A DNA stretch of 39,802 nucleotides from Candidatus Obscuribacter sp. (GTDB taxonomy: Bacteria > Cyanobacteriota > Vampirovibrionia > Obscuribacterales > Obscuribacteraceae), in NCBI GenBank assembly GCA_021772135.1, contig JADYXQ010000067.1, positions 1-39,802 of the forward strand. Reading direction: 5' to 3'. A program made the translations under genes and the position numbers. Position 1 is the first letter of the stretch; every line of letters begins with the position of its first letter. The notes under the pieces were generated by a model, which saw only the letters and a list, made by a program, of their open reading frames with translations, did no database searches and was not told where the DNA came from. Shown here piece by piece: positions 24,409 to 32,997 of this stretch.

Positions 24409-25479
24409 CTAACGAACCTGCACCGAAATGGGTAATGTGTGCGATATTCGATAAGACTCTTTATTCAAATCTCGCGTCAGTGGTTGGCTGCGTCCTTCTG
24501 TATCAGTAGCTCGACACATCAATATGGTGTCATGAGGGGTGGCTGAGGTCTTCCATTGATAATGCCAGAAAATCCAGGCATGCGGATTATCGCTCTCACC
24601 CAAATTCGCGAGGTGCCATTCTTTGCCACCATCGACGCTGACTTCGACTTTTGCTATTTTGCTGCTACCCGTCCAGGCGGCACCATATATGAGGCACGTA
24701 CTATTGGCGTCGATAACGCTGTGGGCGGCCGGCTGTGCAATTTGCGACTTCAGCTCAATTTCGGTAATCGGCTGCCTGACTGGCAAACCGTCGCGCTCTT
24801 CCCAAAATGCATAATCAATTTTTTGGAAATAACCGTCATATGGATATTCAGTGACGACAATGCGCTGTAGCCATTTAACCGACGCCATGCCATACCAACC
24901 AGGAACAATCAATCGCAATGGAAAGCCGTGGGCTTCTGAAAGCGGCGCACCATTCATTTCGTAAGCGAGCAAAATGTTGGCCTCGAGTGCTTTGCTTTTC
25001 GGTATAGAGCGCGCATAGTAAATGGGGTTGCATGGCTTGGGCTGCTCGTCAGGAACCCCCTTGTCGGCGCCTTCAAAAACTACATCAACAGCGTCTTCGG
25101 CCAGGCAAGCGCGTTCAAGGATTGTAGAAAGTAGTACGCCTTTCCACTCGGCATTGCCGACGGCGCCCAAACCCCATTGGGCGCCGGCTACTTTAGGAGA
25201 AAGAAAAACACGGCTATTGCCGGCACATTCTAAAACAGAAGTGACGGTGTGAGTTGGCATTGATAGCAATTCAGGAAAGGTCAGCTGAAGAGGCTTCTCG
25301 ACGGCACCTTCAATCGATAGGCGCCAGGCCTGCACATTGATTTCAGGTTGAGAAAAATGATTTCGCACGTAAAATGCGTCAGTGGGAGTGAGGTCAGAAG
25401 ACAGAGTTTCAAACGGGAACTCTAAATTAACAGGGTCTGACACACGAACGATTTTGGTAGCAGCTTGAGCGTTGGTCAC
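24409..25479 (-). CDS. Sulfite-oxidase-family molybdopterin enzyme
   Basis: A 356-residue protein. The N-terminal molybdopterin domain has Cys85 as the molybdenum ligand in VLECAGNSR, preceded by FYVRNHF (pterin contact). GFPLRLIVPGWYGMASVKWL is the conserved C-terminal part of that domain. Residues about 245-350 form the Mo-cofactor dimerisation domain (IYGAAWTGSSKIAKVEVSVDGGKEW, WIFWHYQW). There is no signal peptide, heme domain or Tat motif, so it is cytoplasmic and must use a separate electron acceptor. GTG 25479 has GGAG about 8 bases upstream. Substrate could be sulfite or another oxyanion or S-oxide. Confidence 0.85.
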   Translation of the reverse strand: MTNAQAATKIVRVSDPVNLEFPFETLSSDLTPTDAFYVRNHFSQPEINVQAWRLSIEGAVEKPLQLTFPELLSMPTHTVTSVLECAGNSRVFLSPKVAGAQWGLGAVGNAEWKGVLLSTILERACLAEDAVDVVFEGADKGVPDEQPKPCNPIYYARSIPKSKALEANILLAYEMNGAPLSEAHGFPLRLIVPGWYGMASVKWLQRIVVTEYPYDGYFQKIDYAFWEERDGLPVRQPITEIELKSQIAQPAAHSVIDANSTCLIYGAAWTGSSKIAKVEVSVDGGKEWHLANLGESDNPHAWIFWHYQWKTSATPHDTILMCRATDTEGRSQPLTRDLNKESYRISHTLPISVQVR

Positions 25480-25527
25480 CGACCATCTCCAATAATTACA
25501 AAGCTATCCTACAGCATGGCGCAGTGT

Positions 25528-26169
25528 TTAGTTACTCTTGAGAAACTCCCTGAGACCTTCAACGTAGTCTTTCGACTGCAACATGGCCGCATCACCATGC
25601 CCGACGCCCTGAATGCGAATATATTTTTTGGGTTGGAGGATGGCAGCGTGCAAATCGAAAGAAAAATGCTCGCAGCAAATTCGCCGCATCGAATATAGTG
25701 GCAACTCAAGAACGATAGAGTTGCAATCAACCGACTGAGCCAATCTTCCGGTCACGAGGGTACCGATCGATTCACCAAACAATACAATTTTGTCGCGAGA
25801 AAAGTGTTTTGTTACCGTTAGATATTTGTAAGCGCCAAGGGCATCTTGCTGCAAAGAACCCAGTGAAGTAGTGCCTTCACTCCGGCCATAGCCTGCATAG
25901 TCATAGACAAAAACAGAAACTCCATCCTTTAACAAGATGCCTACCTGATAGCCGTGATGCGAAATATTTCCAGAGTTACCATGGCTGACTAACACCACTT
26001 TGTCTGACTGGTTCGACTGGTACATCAATCCATGCAGTTTATTTTCGCTCGCTGAAGAAAAGTACACTTCCGTCGGCTTGGTGCCGTCAACGGTGAGTTT
26101 ATCGTAAGTGCCCTTTGGATAACGTAACGGTTGAAAGATAACGCGGTCGTACAACGGTTGTGCGACCAC
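25528..26169 (-). CDS. Alpha/beta hydrolase missing its acid-residue segment
   Basis: A 213-residue frame. It has the hydrolase oxyanion strand VVLVSHGNSGN, VFVYDYAGYGRSEG, and the nucleophile elbow FGESIGTLV. The end QPKKYIRIQGVGHGDAAM carries the catalytic His. Between them the chain jumps from CCEHFSFD to LHAAILQPKKY (near 25651-25656); the usual 45-60 residues with the PxLIxHGxxDxxV strand, which carries the catalytic Asp, are absent. The loss is in frame. The GTG start at 26169 has no ribosome site and lacks the membrane anchor or signal peptide common in this group, so the 5' end may be damaged as well. Probably an inactive or remnant gene. Confidence 0.6.
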   Translation of the reverse strand: MVAQPLYDRVIFQPLRYPKGTYDKLTVDGTKPTEVYFSSASENKLHGLMYQSNQSDKVVLVSHGNSGNISHHGYQVGILLKDGVSVFVYDYAGYGRSEGTTSLGSLQQDALGAYKYLTVTKHFSRDKIVLFGESIGTLVTGRLAQSVDCNSIVLELPLYSMRRICCEHFSFDLHAAILQPKKYIRIQGVGHGDAAMLQSKDYVEGLREFLKSN

Positions 26170-26252
26170 CGGCGCTAAAAGCTATATGCGCACCGGACTC
26201 AGCGGTCAAACCCAAGTGATCGAACCTCCTGCCAAGTGGGTAAAATTCAATC

Positions 26253-26885
26253 ATGAAAAATCAACAAACCAGCGATACGCCAGATATCGAAAAGCACAAA
26301 TGGGAAGAGCGCTACCAGGAAGAAACTGCGCCCCCGTGGGATACCAAACTTCCAGCTCCTGAACTGGAGCAGTATTTTGCCGCTCTCGACAAAAAGCCAG
26401 GCAATGTCTTAGAAGTAGGCTGCGGTACCGGCACAAACGCAATCTGGTTGGCCAAACAGGGCTGTAAGGTTACCGCGACAGAAATCGCACCCACAGCACT
26501 CGACAAAGCGAAAGCTTCAGTCGGCGGTGAAAAAATTGATTTTCATTTACTGGATATTTGCCAAAGCTCGCCAGTAAGCGACAGCAGCCAAGATTTTGTT
26601 TTTGATCGCGGCGTCTACCATGTCATACCTAAAGGAGAGCGCGGCCTTTTTATCGAACGAATTGCCAGTGCGCTTAAACCTGGTGGACTTTGGCTCAGCC
26701 TCGTGGGCAGCAAAGATGAGAATCGTGAAAATCCCGAAAATGGCCCGCCCCAATTGTCTGCAGCTGACCTGATCAATCTGATAGAGCCGTTTTTTGAAAT
26801 CATCGAACTTAATCGATCGCACTTTATTTTGCCTGACGGCGCAAAACATTTAGCCTGGAAAGCACTTTATCGCAAACGCAGCTGA
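26253..26885 (+). CDS. Class I SAM-dependent methyltransferase
   Basis: A 210-residue protein. Motif I is NVLEVGCGTGTNAIWLA (51-67), motif II is VTATEIAPTALDKAK, and the motif IV region FDRGVYHVIP replaces the usual D-x-x-x-x-x-H. ALKPGGLWLSLVGSKDE is motif VI-like. The opening WEERYQEETAPPWDTKLPAPEL resembles the TehB/thiopurine-methyltransferase-like group. It is divergent from the alpha/beta hydrolase 83 bases away. No strong ribosome site is seen. The substrate is probably a small molecule, since no RNA- or protein-binding domain is attached. Confidence 0.75.
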   Translation: MKNQQTSDTPDIEKHKWEERYQEETAPPWDTKLPAPELEQYFAALDKKPGNVLEVGCGTGTNAIWLAKQGCKVTATEIAPTALDKAKASVGGEKIDFHLLDICQSSPVSDSSQDFVFDRGVYHVIPKGERGLFIERIASALKPGGLWLSLVGSKDENRENPENGPPQLSAADLINLIEPFFEIIELNRSHFILPDGAKHLAWKALYRKRS

Positions 26886-26952
26886 ACTGAATCTCAAGAC
26901 TAGCGGAATCGCGGCCTGAGGCTATTTCTCAATGCGAAGTAAATCAGCTTGC

Positions 26953-27720
26953 TTACTTCACCGCGCGCGCCTCTGCCTGCTCTAGTTTCTCTTCTAATAT
27001 TTTCGTCGCGAGCGCACCGTTCTCGATGCCCCAGAATCCATCGTACACCCCGGGTGACTCGGGATCCAAGCTTGAGCGAAACATCACATCTGTGCGAGTT
27101 TTAGAATAGCTTCTCGACTCTATTGGCCCGAAGTGCCTGTTGTTAAAAGTGACGATTTGCTTGACGCCGTCATTTGTAAATTCAAGAGTGCGCGCGTCGG
27201 TGATGGCATAGATGGTGTGCAATTCACGCTTGTAAGTGAAATACGGAATTGAAAGCATACATGCGCCAACGGCCAAAAAGGGCAGGCCCCAGAGCACCAT
27301 GAAGCAGCCCAAAATACCTTTCATCTCTCGGGCACCGCTTACCGCACATGCAGTCCAGAGTATGGCAAAGAGCGTCCAAACAATGGCGAAAGGAACAAAG
27401 AGAATTTTGGCCCAGCCTTCGTGTCCAGGCTCCGGTGTGGCGACAAACAATATTTTTTCGTCAGGCGAAATTTTTGCGGCCGCACGCTGATGCAGTACTT
27501 GCTCCAGTTCGGCAGTTGGTGCACCCGCCTCGATCTTAATCGGTGGTTTCTCTAAAGCGGCGAGTCCCCAGCCGGCGAAAGGCGCAGCTGTTACCAGGGC
27601 TATGGTGATTAAAATCGGCGCCAGCGGCACACGCGGCGTATACGCATTATTGCTGCCGCTCGGGTCATGGCCTACGTAGTGCTGCTTTCCTCTTTTTGGC
27701 TGTTCTCTTTCAATTTTCAT
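26953..27720 (-). CDS. Membrane protein with a PH-like cytoplasmic tail
   Basis: A 255-residue protein that I can only partly place. Three hydrophobic helices occur near 33-55 (APILITIALVTAAPFAGWGLAA), 104-126 (KILFVPFAIVWTLFAILWTAC) and 133-160. The segment 165-250 (YKRELHTIYAITDARTLEF, then KQIVTFNNRHFG and DGFWGIENGALATKILEEKL) has the strand-rich then helical pattern and the YAITDxR phrase of bacterial PH-domain (bPH/YdbS-like) proteins. ATG 27720 follows an AGAAAGA run. The stop lies inside a short AAGTAA/TTACTT repeat. Function unknown. Confidence 0.6.
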   Translation of the reverse strand: MKIEREQPKRGKQHYVGHDPSGSNNAYTPRVPLAPILITIALVTAAPFAGWGLAALEKPPIKIEAGAPTAELEQVLHQRAAAKISPDEKILFVATPEPGHEGWAKILFVPFAIVWTLFAILWTACAVSGAREMKGILGCFMVLWGLPFLAVGACMLSIPYFTYKRELHTIYAITDARTLEFTNDGVKQIVTFNNRHFGPIESRSYSKTRTDVMFRSSLDPESPGVYDGFWGIENGALATKILEEKLEQAEARAVK

Positions 27721-27827
27721 TCTTTCTTTTTCTCTTCTTAATTTAATACTTCTACATTGACTCGGCAGTAGTTAAGGACGGGTAAAGAACTTCATGTCAT
27801 GAATGAGGATGTGCCAGAATAACTTTG

Positions 27828-29180
27828 ATGAATTCCTCAAAGACAGCAGAACTGCATACCCTCACGGCACCTGGTCATGAGACGGAAATGCTTGAGCACC
27901 TTAAGTGCAGAAGCTTTGATTACTTTCGTCACGAATGGAACCCAGCCAACGGTCTAATCGCAGACAAAAATCAGCCGGGCGCGCCGGCAAGCATCGCCGT
28001 GCTGGGAATTGGATTTACGGTCTATACCATTGCTACCGAAATGGGATTGCTATCACGCTCAGAAGCAACCGAGCGCACTCTGGCCGCTTTGCGATTTCTT
28101 CGATCGAGCCATCAAGGCACAGAAGCGGATGCCACCGGATATAAAGGCTTCTACTATCATTTTCTTGATATGAAAACTGGCAAGCGAGTCTGGCAAAGCG
28201 AACTTTCAACCATCGACACAGCAATTCTTATGGCAGGAATACTTAGCGCGCAAACCTACTTTAACGGCGCGAGCGAAGACGAACGTGAGATTCGAGAAAC
28301 TGCCGATTTGCTTTACCGACGCGTTGAATGGCCCTGGGCATTGAACGGTGCTTTGAACGGTGCGGCGACCTTCTCCCACGGCTGGACACCAGAGAAAAAA
28401 TTCAAGCGGCACCGATGGAACACGAATTATTCAGAAGCCATTTTGCTTTACGCCCTGGCCGCTGGTTCGCCCACTCATGCCGTCGACGCAAAAGGTTATC
28501 ATCAGTGGACTTCTACGTTTCAAACGATGAACATCTATGACATCGAATGTCTGCATGCCGGGCCGCTGTTCATTCACCAGATGTCGCATTTGTGGGTAGA
28601 TTTTCGCGGCATTCAAGACCAGTTCAATAAAAAAGCCGGTTTTGATTATTTTGAAAATAGCAAACGTGCCACATTCATTCAAAGACAATATGCGGTGGAA
28701 AATTCAAAAAGCTTTGCTCACTATGGAAAAAACTGTTGGGGTCTAACAGCCGGCGATGGCCCGGGACCTTCTCGCAGAACCGTTAACGGCGTTAAACGAA
28801 AATTTTACGATTACATTGCGCGCGGCGTTCCTCACGGGCCAGATGACGGAACAATTGCGCCCTGGGCCGTGCTGGCATCGCTGCCCTTTGCACCAGATAT
28901 AGTGATGGAAACCGTTCGCCACATGATCATTGAACTTGGTGAAAAAGGACTGTGCAAATACGGTTTTGACTCCAGCTACAATCCGTCTTTTCCGCAATCC
29001 TCCGGCGGTTATGGAGGCTGGATTTCGCCCTGGTTTTTTGGATTGAATCAGGGCTCGACCATAATCATGATCGAAAACTATCAATCAGAACTGGTTTGGA
29101 AGACTATGCATAAATGCCCGTATTTGATTGCCGGCCTGCGCGCCCTGGGCTTTGAGGGTGGCTGGCTTCACGGCAAATGA
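27828..29180 (+). CDS. GH144/glycoamylase-like glucanase (PF10091-type)
   Basis: A 450-residue alpha/alpha-barrel protein. CRSFDYFRHEWNPANGLIADK at the start, ASIAVLGIGFTVYTIATEMG, GYKGFYYHFLDMKTGKR, then STIDTAILMAG are the conserved blocks of the glucoamylase-like family that includes the GH144 endo-beta-1,2-glucanases. Later blocks are NTNYSEAILLYALAAGSPTH, HQMSHLWVDFRGIQD, WGLTAGDGP and FSSYNPS-like YNPSFPQSSGGYGGWISPWFFGLNQG. No signal peptide is seen, so action on an imported or internal beta-1,2-glucan is likely. ATG 27828 is chosen over TTG 27825. The convergent sensor kinase gene ends 41 bases away. Confidence 0.8.
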   Translation: MNSSKTAELHTLTAPGHETEMLEHLKCRSFDYFRHEWNPANGLIADKNQPGAPASIAVLGIGFTVYTIATEMGLLSRSEATERTLAALRFLRSSHQGTEADATGYKGFYYHFLDMKTGKRVWQSELSTIDTAILMAGILSAQTYFNGASEDEREIRETADLLYRRVEWPWALNGALNGAATFSHGWTPEKKFKRHRWNTNYSEAILLYALAAGSPTHAVDAKGYHQWTSTFQTMNIYDIECLHAGPLFIHQMSHLWVDFRGIQDQFNKKAGFDYFENSKRATFIQRQYAVENSKSFAHYGKNCWGLTAGDGPGPSRRTVNGVKRKFYDYIARGVPHGPDDGTIAPWAVLASLPFAPDIVMETVRHMIIELGEKGLCKYGFDSSYNPSFPQSSGGYGGWISPWFFGLNQGSTIIMIENYQSELVWKTMHKCPYLIAGLRALGFEGGWLHGK

Positions 29181-29194
29181 TTGAAGCCAAGCCG

Positions 29195-29233
29195 TTTAAA
29201 CAACATATTTAAACACCATATTTAAACAACAGT
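29195..29233. repeat. Three 13-bp tandem units over the sensor kinase stop codon
   Basis: Period-13 repeat: TTTAAACAACATA (29195-29207), TTTAAACACCATA (29208-29220), and a third unit TTTAAACAAC plus three bases (29221-29233). The third unit contains the minus-strand TAA (29222-29224) of the sensor kinase gene. AT-rich, in the 41-base gap between two convergent genes. A second 13-bp tandem repeat, over another gene's stop, is at 32846. Confidence 0.8.
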
Positions 29234-30580
29234 GGCCGGCAAGGTAAAGCAGAAGCGAGTATGTTCAAGATCGTGTTCAACCCAGATTGTGCCGCCATGA
29301 TTGGTAATCATGCGTTGCACGATAGGCAAGCTCATTCCACTACCAGATTCATCCGGGCGAGCGTTAACGCGAACAAATGGCTTGAAGATGTCTTTGAAAT
29401 TCATGGTATCAACACCAATGCCCTTATCTGCGACTGTCAGCAAATAATCATCGCCCTGCTCAGAGCAAGTGATGATAATTTCCGGTTTATTTCCTGATCT
29501 GCAAAACTTGATGGCATTATCAATTAGAGCGGCCCAAATAAATTGCATGTGCTTTTCATTCAAAAGCAAGCAAGGCAGCGTATCTGGTTTCTCAATAGTG
29601 GCATTCGATTGAGCAATGAGTTCTTTCAACTCTTCTAACGCTTCATCGAGCGACCGCATCAAACTACTATTCTGGCGTTCAACTTCAGTGATGGCATGAG
29701 TGTAATTCCACAGATCATCGAGCATGCGCATAATCGAATCGCTGCCCTCAAGGCACTTGTCGATAAATTCGTCAGCGTCAGTGCCCAGGCGATCTTTGTA
29801 GCGCACTGCCAGTAATTTCAAATAGCTCGAAACAATTTTTGCTGGCTCTTGAATCTGCTGCGAAACTAACATCGTAATAGCGCGTAGCTCTTCGTCGGTA
29901 CGAAGCAAACTTTGCGAGGTCGTGTCTAGTTCATCTTTCAATTCTGCCTGACGTTCTTTATGCAACGCCTGCAATTCATCATGCAGTCGCACTGCCTCGG
30001 CTTGAGAAGCTTCCAGTGACTGCATCGAGTGAATCGTTTGATAGGCCGATGACGCAAACTTACCCAAACTCAGCATCAAACGCAGATCTTCATTGTCGAA
30101 AGAATGGGTATGGTCGTGGGACAGTGCCCAAATTGTTCCAACCGGCGCACCTTTGAGATAAAAGGGCACAAGTAAGCACTCTTCAATGGCAGGTTCAATG
30201 GTGCTTATATATTCATAACGTCTGGCGGGCCGCTTAAAAAGCAGCGGTGCATTGCCATCAATGACGTCGCCACATGGACCAAAATCTCGCGGAGTGCCGC
30301 CGCCGATATTGGGCGTCCAAACTCCTGAAACCGCCGGCCAGTAAAAGGCTGTTCCGTCGTCAGTGACTAAACTTACACCGGCCGATTGAAAGCCAAGCAC
30401 GCTCACTACAGCATCGGTGAGACCCTGCAAAATCGAAGCTGGTTCGTCGGCAAGCTGCTGCGCGAGCATGCCCATCATTTTCGACTCAAGCTGATACTGA
30501 GGATCCCGGCTGGCTTTCGCGGCCAATTCTCCGGTAATTAAAACCTCATGAAGAGGTAAGCACTGGGTTTGGATATCCAT
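29222..30580 (-). CDS. GAF-domain sensor kinase lacking the phospho-acceptor histidine
   Basis: A 452-residue protein from ATG 30580; the frame is open 31 codons further with no better start. Residues about 30-190 form a GAF domain (LGFQSAGVSLV, CGDVIDGNAPLLF, LLVPFYLKGAPVGTIWAL). Residues 185-235 are coiled coil. The HisKA-like region reads LVSQQIQEPAKIVSSYLKLLAVRYKDRL, a clear match to the phytochrome-type SHDLQEPLRxVSSYLQLL, but the His is Gln241 and the Asp is Gln242. The ATPase domain keeps its N box (IDNAIKF, Asn355), G1 (DKGIGV), F box (FKPFVRV) and G2 (GSGMSLPIV). ATP binding may survive without autophosphorylation. It is divergent from the Ser/Thr kinase gene. Confidence 0.8.
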   Translation of the reverse strand: MDIQTQCLPLHEVLITGELAAKASRDPQYQLESKMMGMLAQQLADEPASILQGLTDAVVSVLGFQSAGVSLVTDDGTAFYWPAVSGVWTPNIGGGTPRDFGPCGDVIDGNAPLLFKRPARRYEYISTIEPAIEECLLVPFYLKGAPVGTIWALSHDHTHSFDNEDLRLMLSLGKFASSAYQTIHSMQSLEASQAEAVRLHDELQALHKERQAELKDELDTTSQSLLRTDEELRAITMLVSQQIQEPAKIVSSYLKLLAVRYKDRLGTDADEFIDKCLEGSDSIMRMLDDLWNYTHAITEVERQNSSLMRSLDEALEELKELIAQSNATIEKPDTLPCLLLNEKHMQFIWAALIDNAIKFCRSGNKPEIIITCSEQGDDYLLTVADKGIGVDTMNFKDIFKPFVRVNARPDESGSGMSLPIVQRMITNHGGTIWVEHDLEHTRFCFTLPATVV

Positions 30581-30697
30581 TGTTAAAATAAGCCTGAATT
30601 TGAGTCCCCAATTTAACATATATCTATTAGTTACTTCCGATTTTGGCGGGTTTGTAAGCCAGGGCTTATACAATGTTTTATAGTTCTAGCTCTACCG

Positions 30698-31951
30698 GTG
30701 AAGCCCATCAACCATGACGAAAATACAGCCATAGTCGGCGTGCCAGGCAAAGCAGGCCGTATTTTAAAGCCCGGCGACATTGTCGGCGATAACTATGAGC
30801 TGCTCGTTTTAGTCGGCGAGGGTGGAATTGGCATTGTCTACCGCTGCTGGCATAAAATTATGCAGCGCGAATTTGCTCTCAAATTATTGAAACCAACACA
30901 GGTGAATGAACAGACCTGGCAGCGGTTTCAGGTAGAAGCCCGGGCTATTGCCAAACTCGATCATCCTAATGTCGTCAAAATCTTCAATATGGGCATTGAC
31001 AGGGGCGATTGTCCTTATTACGTCATGGAATTGCTCAATGGTGGTTCGCTGGGTTCGTACATCGGCTCCAAAGTCCTGGCCGATCTCGACACTATCCTCG
31101 ACATTTTTGAACAACTGACCGCCGGACTCGGTTACGCCCACAGTAAAGGCATCATTCACCGAGATATAAAACCAGCAAATATAATTCTAGAAAACAGCAA
31201 GTCGGGTGGTTTACTAGTCAAAATCGTCGACTTCGGTATGGCTAAATTATTGAGTCGCGATACGCTCATGCAGCAGGGCCTGACCAGCGCCGGTGAAGTT
31301 TTCGGCACGCCCTTATATATGAGCCCAGAGCAATCACTCGGTTCTGAAATTGATCAACGCTCAGATATCTATTCGCTGGGTTGTACTTTTTTCAAAACTC
31401 TCACCGGCGAATTTCCCTTTCGAGGCGCAAATTCGATAGAAACAATATTGCTCCACCAGACTAAGCCACCACCCTCGATCAACGATATCGGCGAGCAAGA
31501 GTTTCCGCAAGAAATCGACGATATTGTGCAAAAAATGCTGGCCAAGCGTCCTGACGATCGTTACCAGACTATGGTGGAGGTAAGGCGCGCCCTTCAACAG
31601 GTTGGTCGTGACGAAAACGCCCTCCAGGCACCAACAGAATTTGAAGACGATTCTGATAGCGAATATACCGACGATGACATAACCAATTCCAGTGTGCTTA
31701 AATCACCTCTACTGATCGCGGTACTCTGTCTGCTATTCATCGCTCTGGGCACAGGCGGATATTTCTACAATCAATCGAACAATGAGCGCAACGTTCAGGG
31801 AGATGCAACGCAAACGAGCACAACAAGCACTACCAGCAGTGCCGGGCGCAAAGACGGCTTGGACCTGGTGACAGGCACAAAACCTGATGCTTACGCCGAC
31901 ACGGTGATTACTCCGTCTATTGCCAAAGCAGCGCAAGACTTCGCAAACTAA
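30698..31951 (+). CDS. Membrane Ser/Thr protein kinase, N-terminal part of an interrupted gene
   Basis: 417 residues from GTG 30698. The kinase domain spans about 31-300 with every catalytic element: GEGGIGIVY loop (40-48), Lys62 (FALKLL), Glu80, HRDIKPAN (Asp156), DFG (178-180) and SPE (209-211). A short acidic linker (EDDSDSEYTDDD) precedes one membrane helix (336-356), so the kinase is cytoplasmic and the rest exported. After a Ser/Thr-rich stalk the frame ends at TAA 31949-31951. The same frame continues without a stop and without any ATG, GTG or TTG for 27 codons, straight into an LRR-type domain. The natural gene probably spans 30698-32857, about 718 residues, as is common for kinase-LRR proteins of this lineage. 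Confidence 0.85.
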   Translation: MKPINHDENTAIVGVPGKAGRILKPGDIVGDNYELLVLVGEGGIGIVYRCWHKIMQREFALKLLKPTQVNEQTWQRFQVEARAIAKLDHPNVVKIFNMGIDRGDCPYYVMELLNGGSLGSYIGSKVLADLDTILDIFEQLTAGLGYAHSKGIIHRDIKPANIILENSKSGGLLVKIVDFGMAKLLSRDTLMQQGLTSAGEVFGTPLYMSPEQSLGSEIDQRSDIYSLGCTFFKTLTGEFPFRGANSIETILLHQTKPPPSINDIGEQEFPQEIDDIVQKMLAKRPDDRYQTMVEVRRALQQVGRDENALQAPTEFEDDSDSEYTDDDITNSSVLKSPLLIAVLCLLFIALGTGGYFYNQSNNERNVQGDATQTSTTSTTSSAGRKDGLDLVTGTKPDAYADTVITPSIAKAAQDFAN

Positions 31952-32857
31952 AAAAAGCGCACTCCGATCGAAGGCTATAAACACGGAAAGCATGGAATAC
32001 GATTCTTTTTTCCAGTAACTTCAGTAGGCAAATTGCAAAACAATCGCGGCATTCGCACCGAAGCGAGAGAAGAAGTGTTTATTGGTGCAGTACCGCCCAT
32101 TTGTTTAGAAGTACGTGAGAACGATCCGGCGGTGTGGGCGCATCCTGAGATTTTAGAAAAGCTAGACACTGGTTATATCAATGAACTGAGAATCAGCCGC
32201 ACTAATACGGTGGACGACGACCCGAGAGAGACGCCGGTGCTAGCTATGCTTGCCATCGTACGAAAATGGAAAAACTTCATTGGTGTGCACTTCGCTGGCT
32301 TTAATCCCACTGTTGGGGTACTCGACTTTGTAGAAACTTTCCCTCACCTGACTCGTTTCACCATGAACAACAGCAACGAGTCAGGCAAAGATTTAGCGAA
32401 ACGCTCACTTTTGAGACGATTATCATTTCTTGAAGTGTCTGGCATCAAAGATGTAGACGACGTTATTGCAGCGGTTTCTGGTTCAAAAATCTTACAATCA
32501 CTGTTGATTGACGACACTAGCCCCTCAACAGCCGCTCTTGAATCACTAAAAACATGCCCTAATCTGACTCTTTTATCGTACGGCGGACCAATTATTTCTG
32601 ACGAGCAACTTGAAGCGATAAGCAATATTTCCAGCTTGAGAACCTTTGTGATGAGGCACGCTCATGTCGGCGTAGAAACATTTGTCAAACACAAGAATTT
32701 CAAGCACCTGACGAAACTGGAAACCGATGACTGGTCAAAGGCACAACTGGCCCTGTTCCATAAATCTTTCCCGAATTGTAGGATAGAAATACAGCAGAAA
32801 AGACAGCGCGTTTTCAATGAAGATGATTACGCCAACTCGGGCAACCCGCTTCCTTAA
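31952..32857 (+). pseudogene. LRR/FP-SxGK domain, C-terminal part of the interrupted kinase gene
   Basis: 301 codons directly following the kinase stop in its frame. Residues from the stop: basic stretch, HGIRFFFPVTSVGKL, a TEAREEVFIGAVPP segment and HPEILEKLDTGYINELRI, matching the module in the secreted LRR protein at 16095. Degenerate leucine-rich repeats follow (FPHLTRFTMNN, LRRLSFLEVSG, LQSLLIDDTS, LTLLSYGGP, LRTFVMRHAHV, LTKLETDDW). The first usable start is TTG 32033, inside the module and with only a weak AGTAGG nearby, so independent translation would truncate the domain. Either a recent nonsense mutation or stop readthrough in a CUAAAAAAA context. Confidence 0.65.
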
Positions 32858-32877
32858 TCCGCTTCCTTAATCCGCTT
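32846..32877. repeat. 13-bp tandem duplication over the LRR gene stop codon
   Basis: CCGCTTCCTTAAT occurs exactly twice in tandem (32846-32858, 32859-32871) and a third copy starts (CCGCTT, 32872-32877) before running into T7. The first copy contains the TAA (32855-32857) of the kinase/LRR gene. Confidence 0.85.
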
Positions 32878-32997
32878 TTTTTCGCGGCCGTCTGTCTGAC
32901 GAAAGTAACGGGCGTTCCAGATCAGCTACAATTTCCCGAACCTGCGGCACAGTAGTCATGAGCAAATTGCGCTGAGCAAATCAAAGAGGATTCGGAC

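Noticed and set aside
29195-29233. Tandem 13-bp units as a CRISPR or iteron array
   Set aside because: Units are directly adjacent with no spacers, only three copies, no cas or rep gene.
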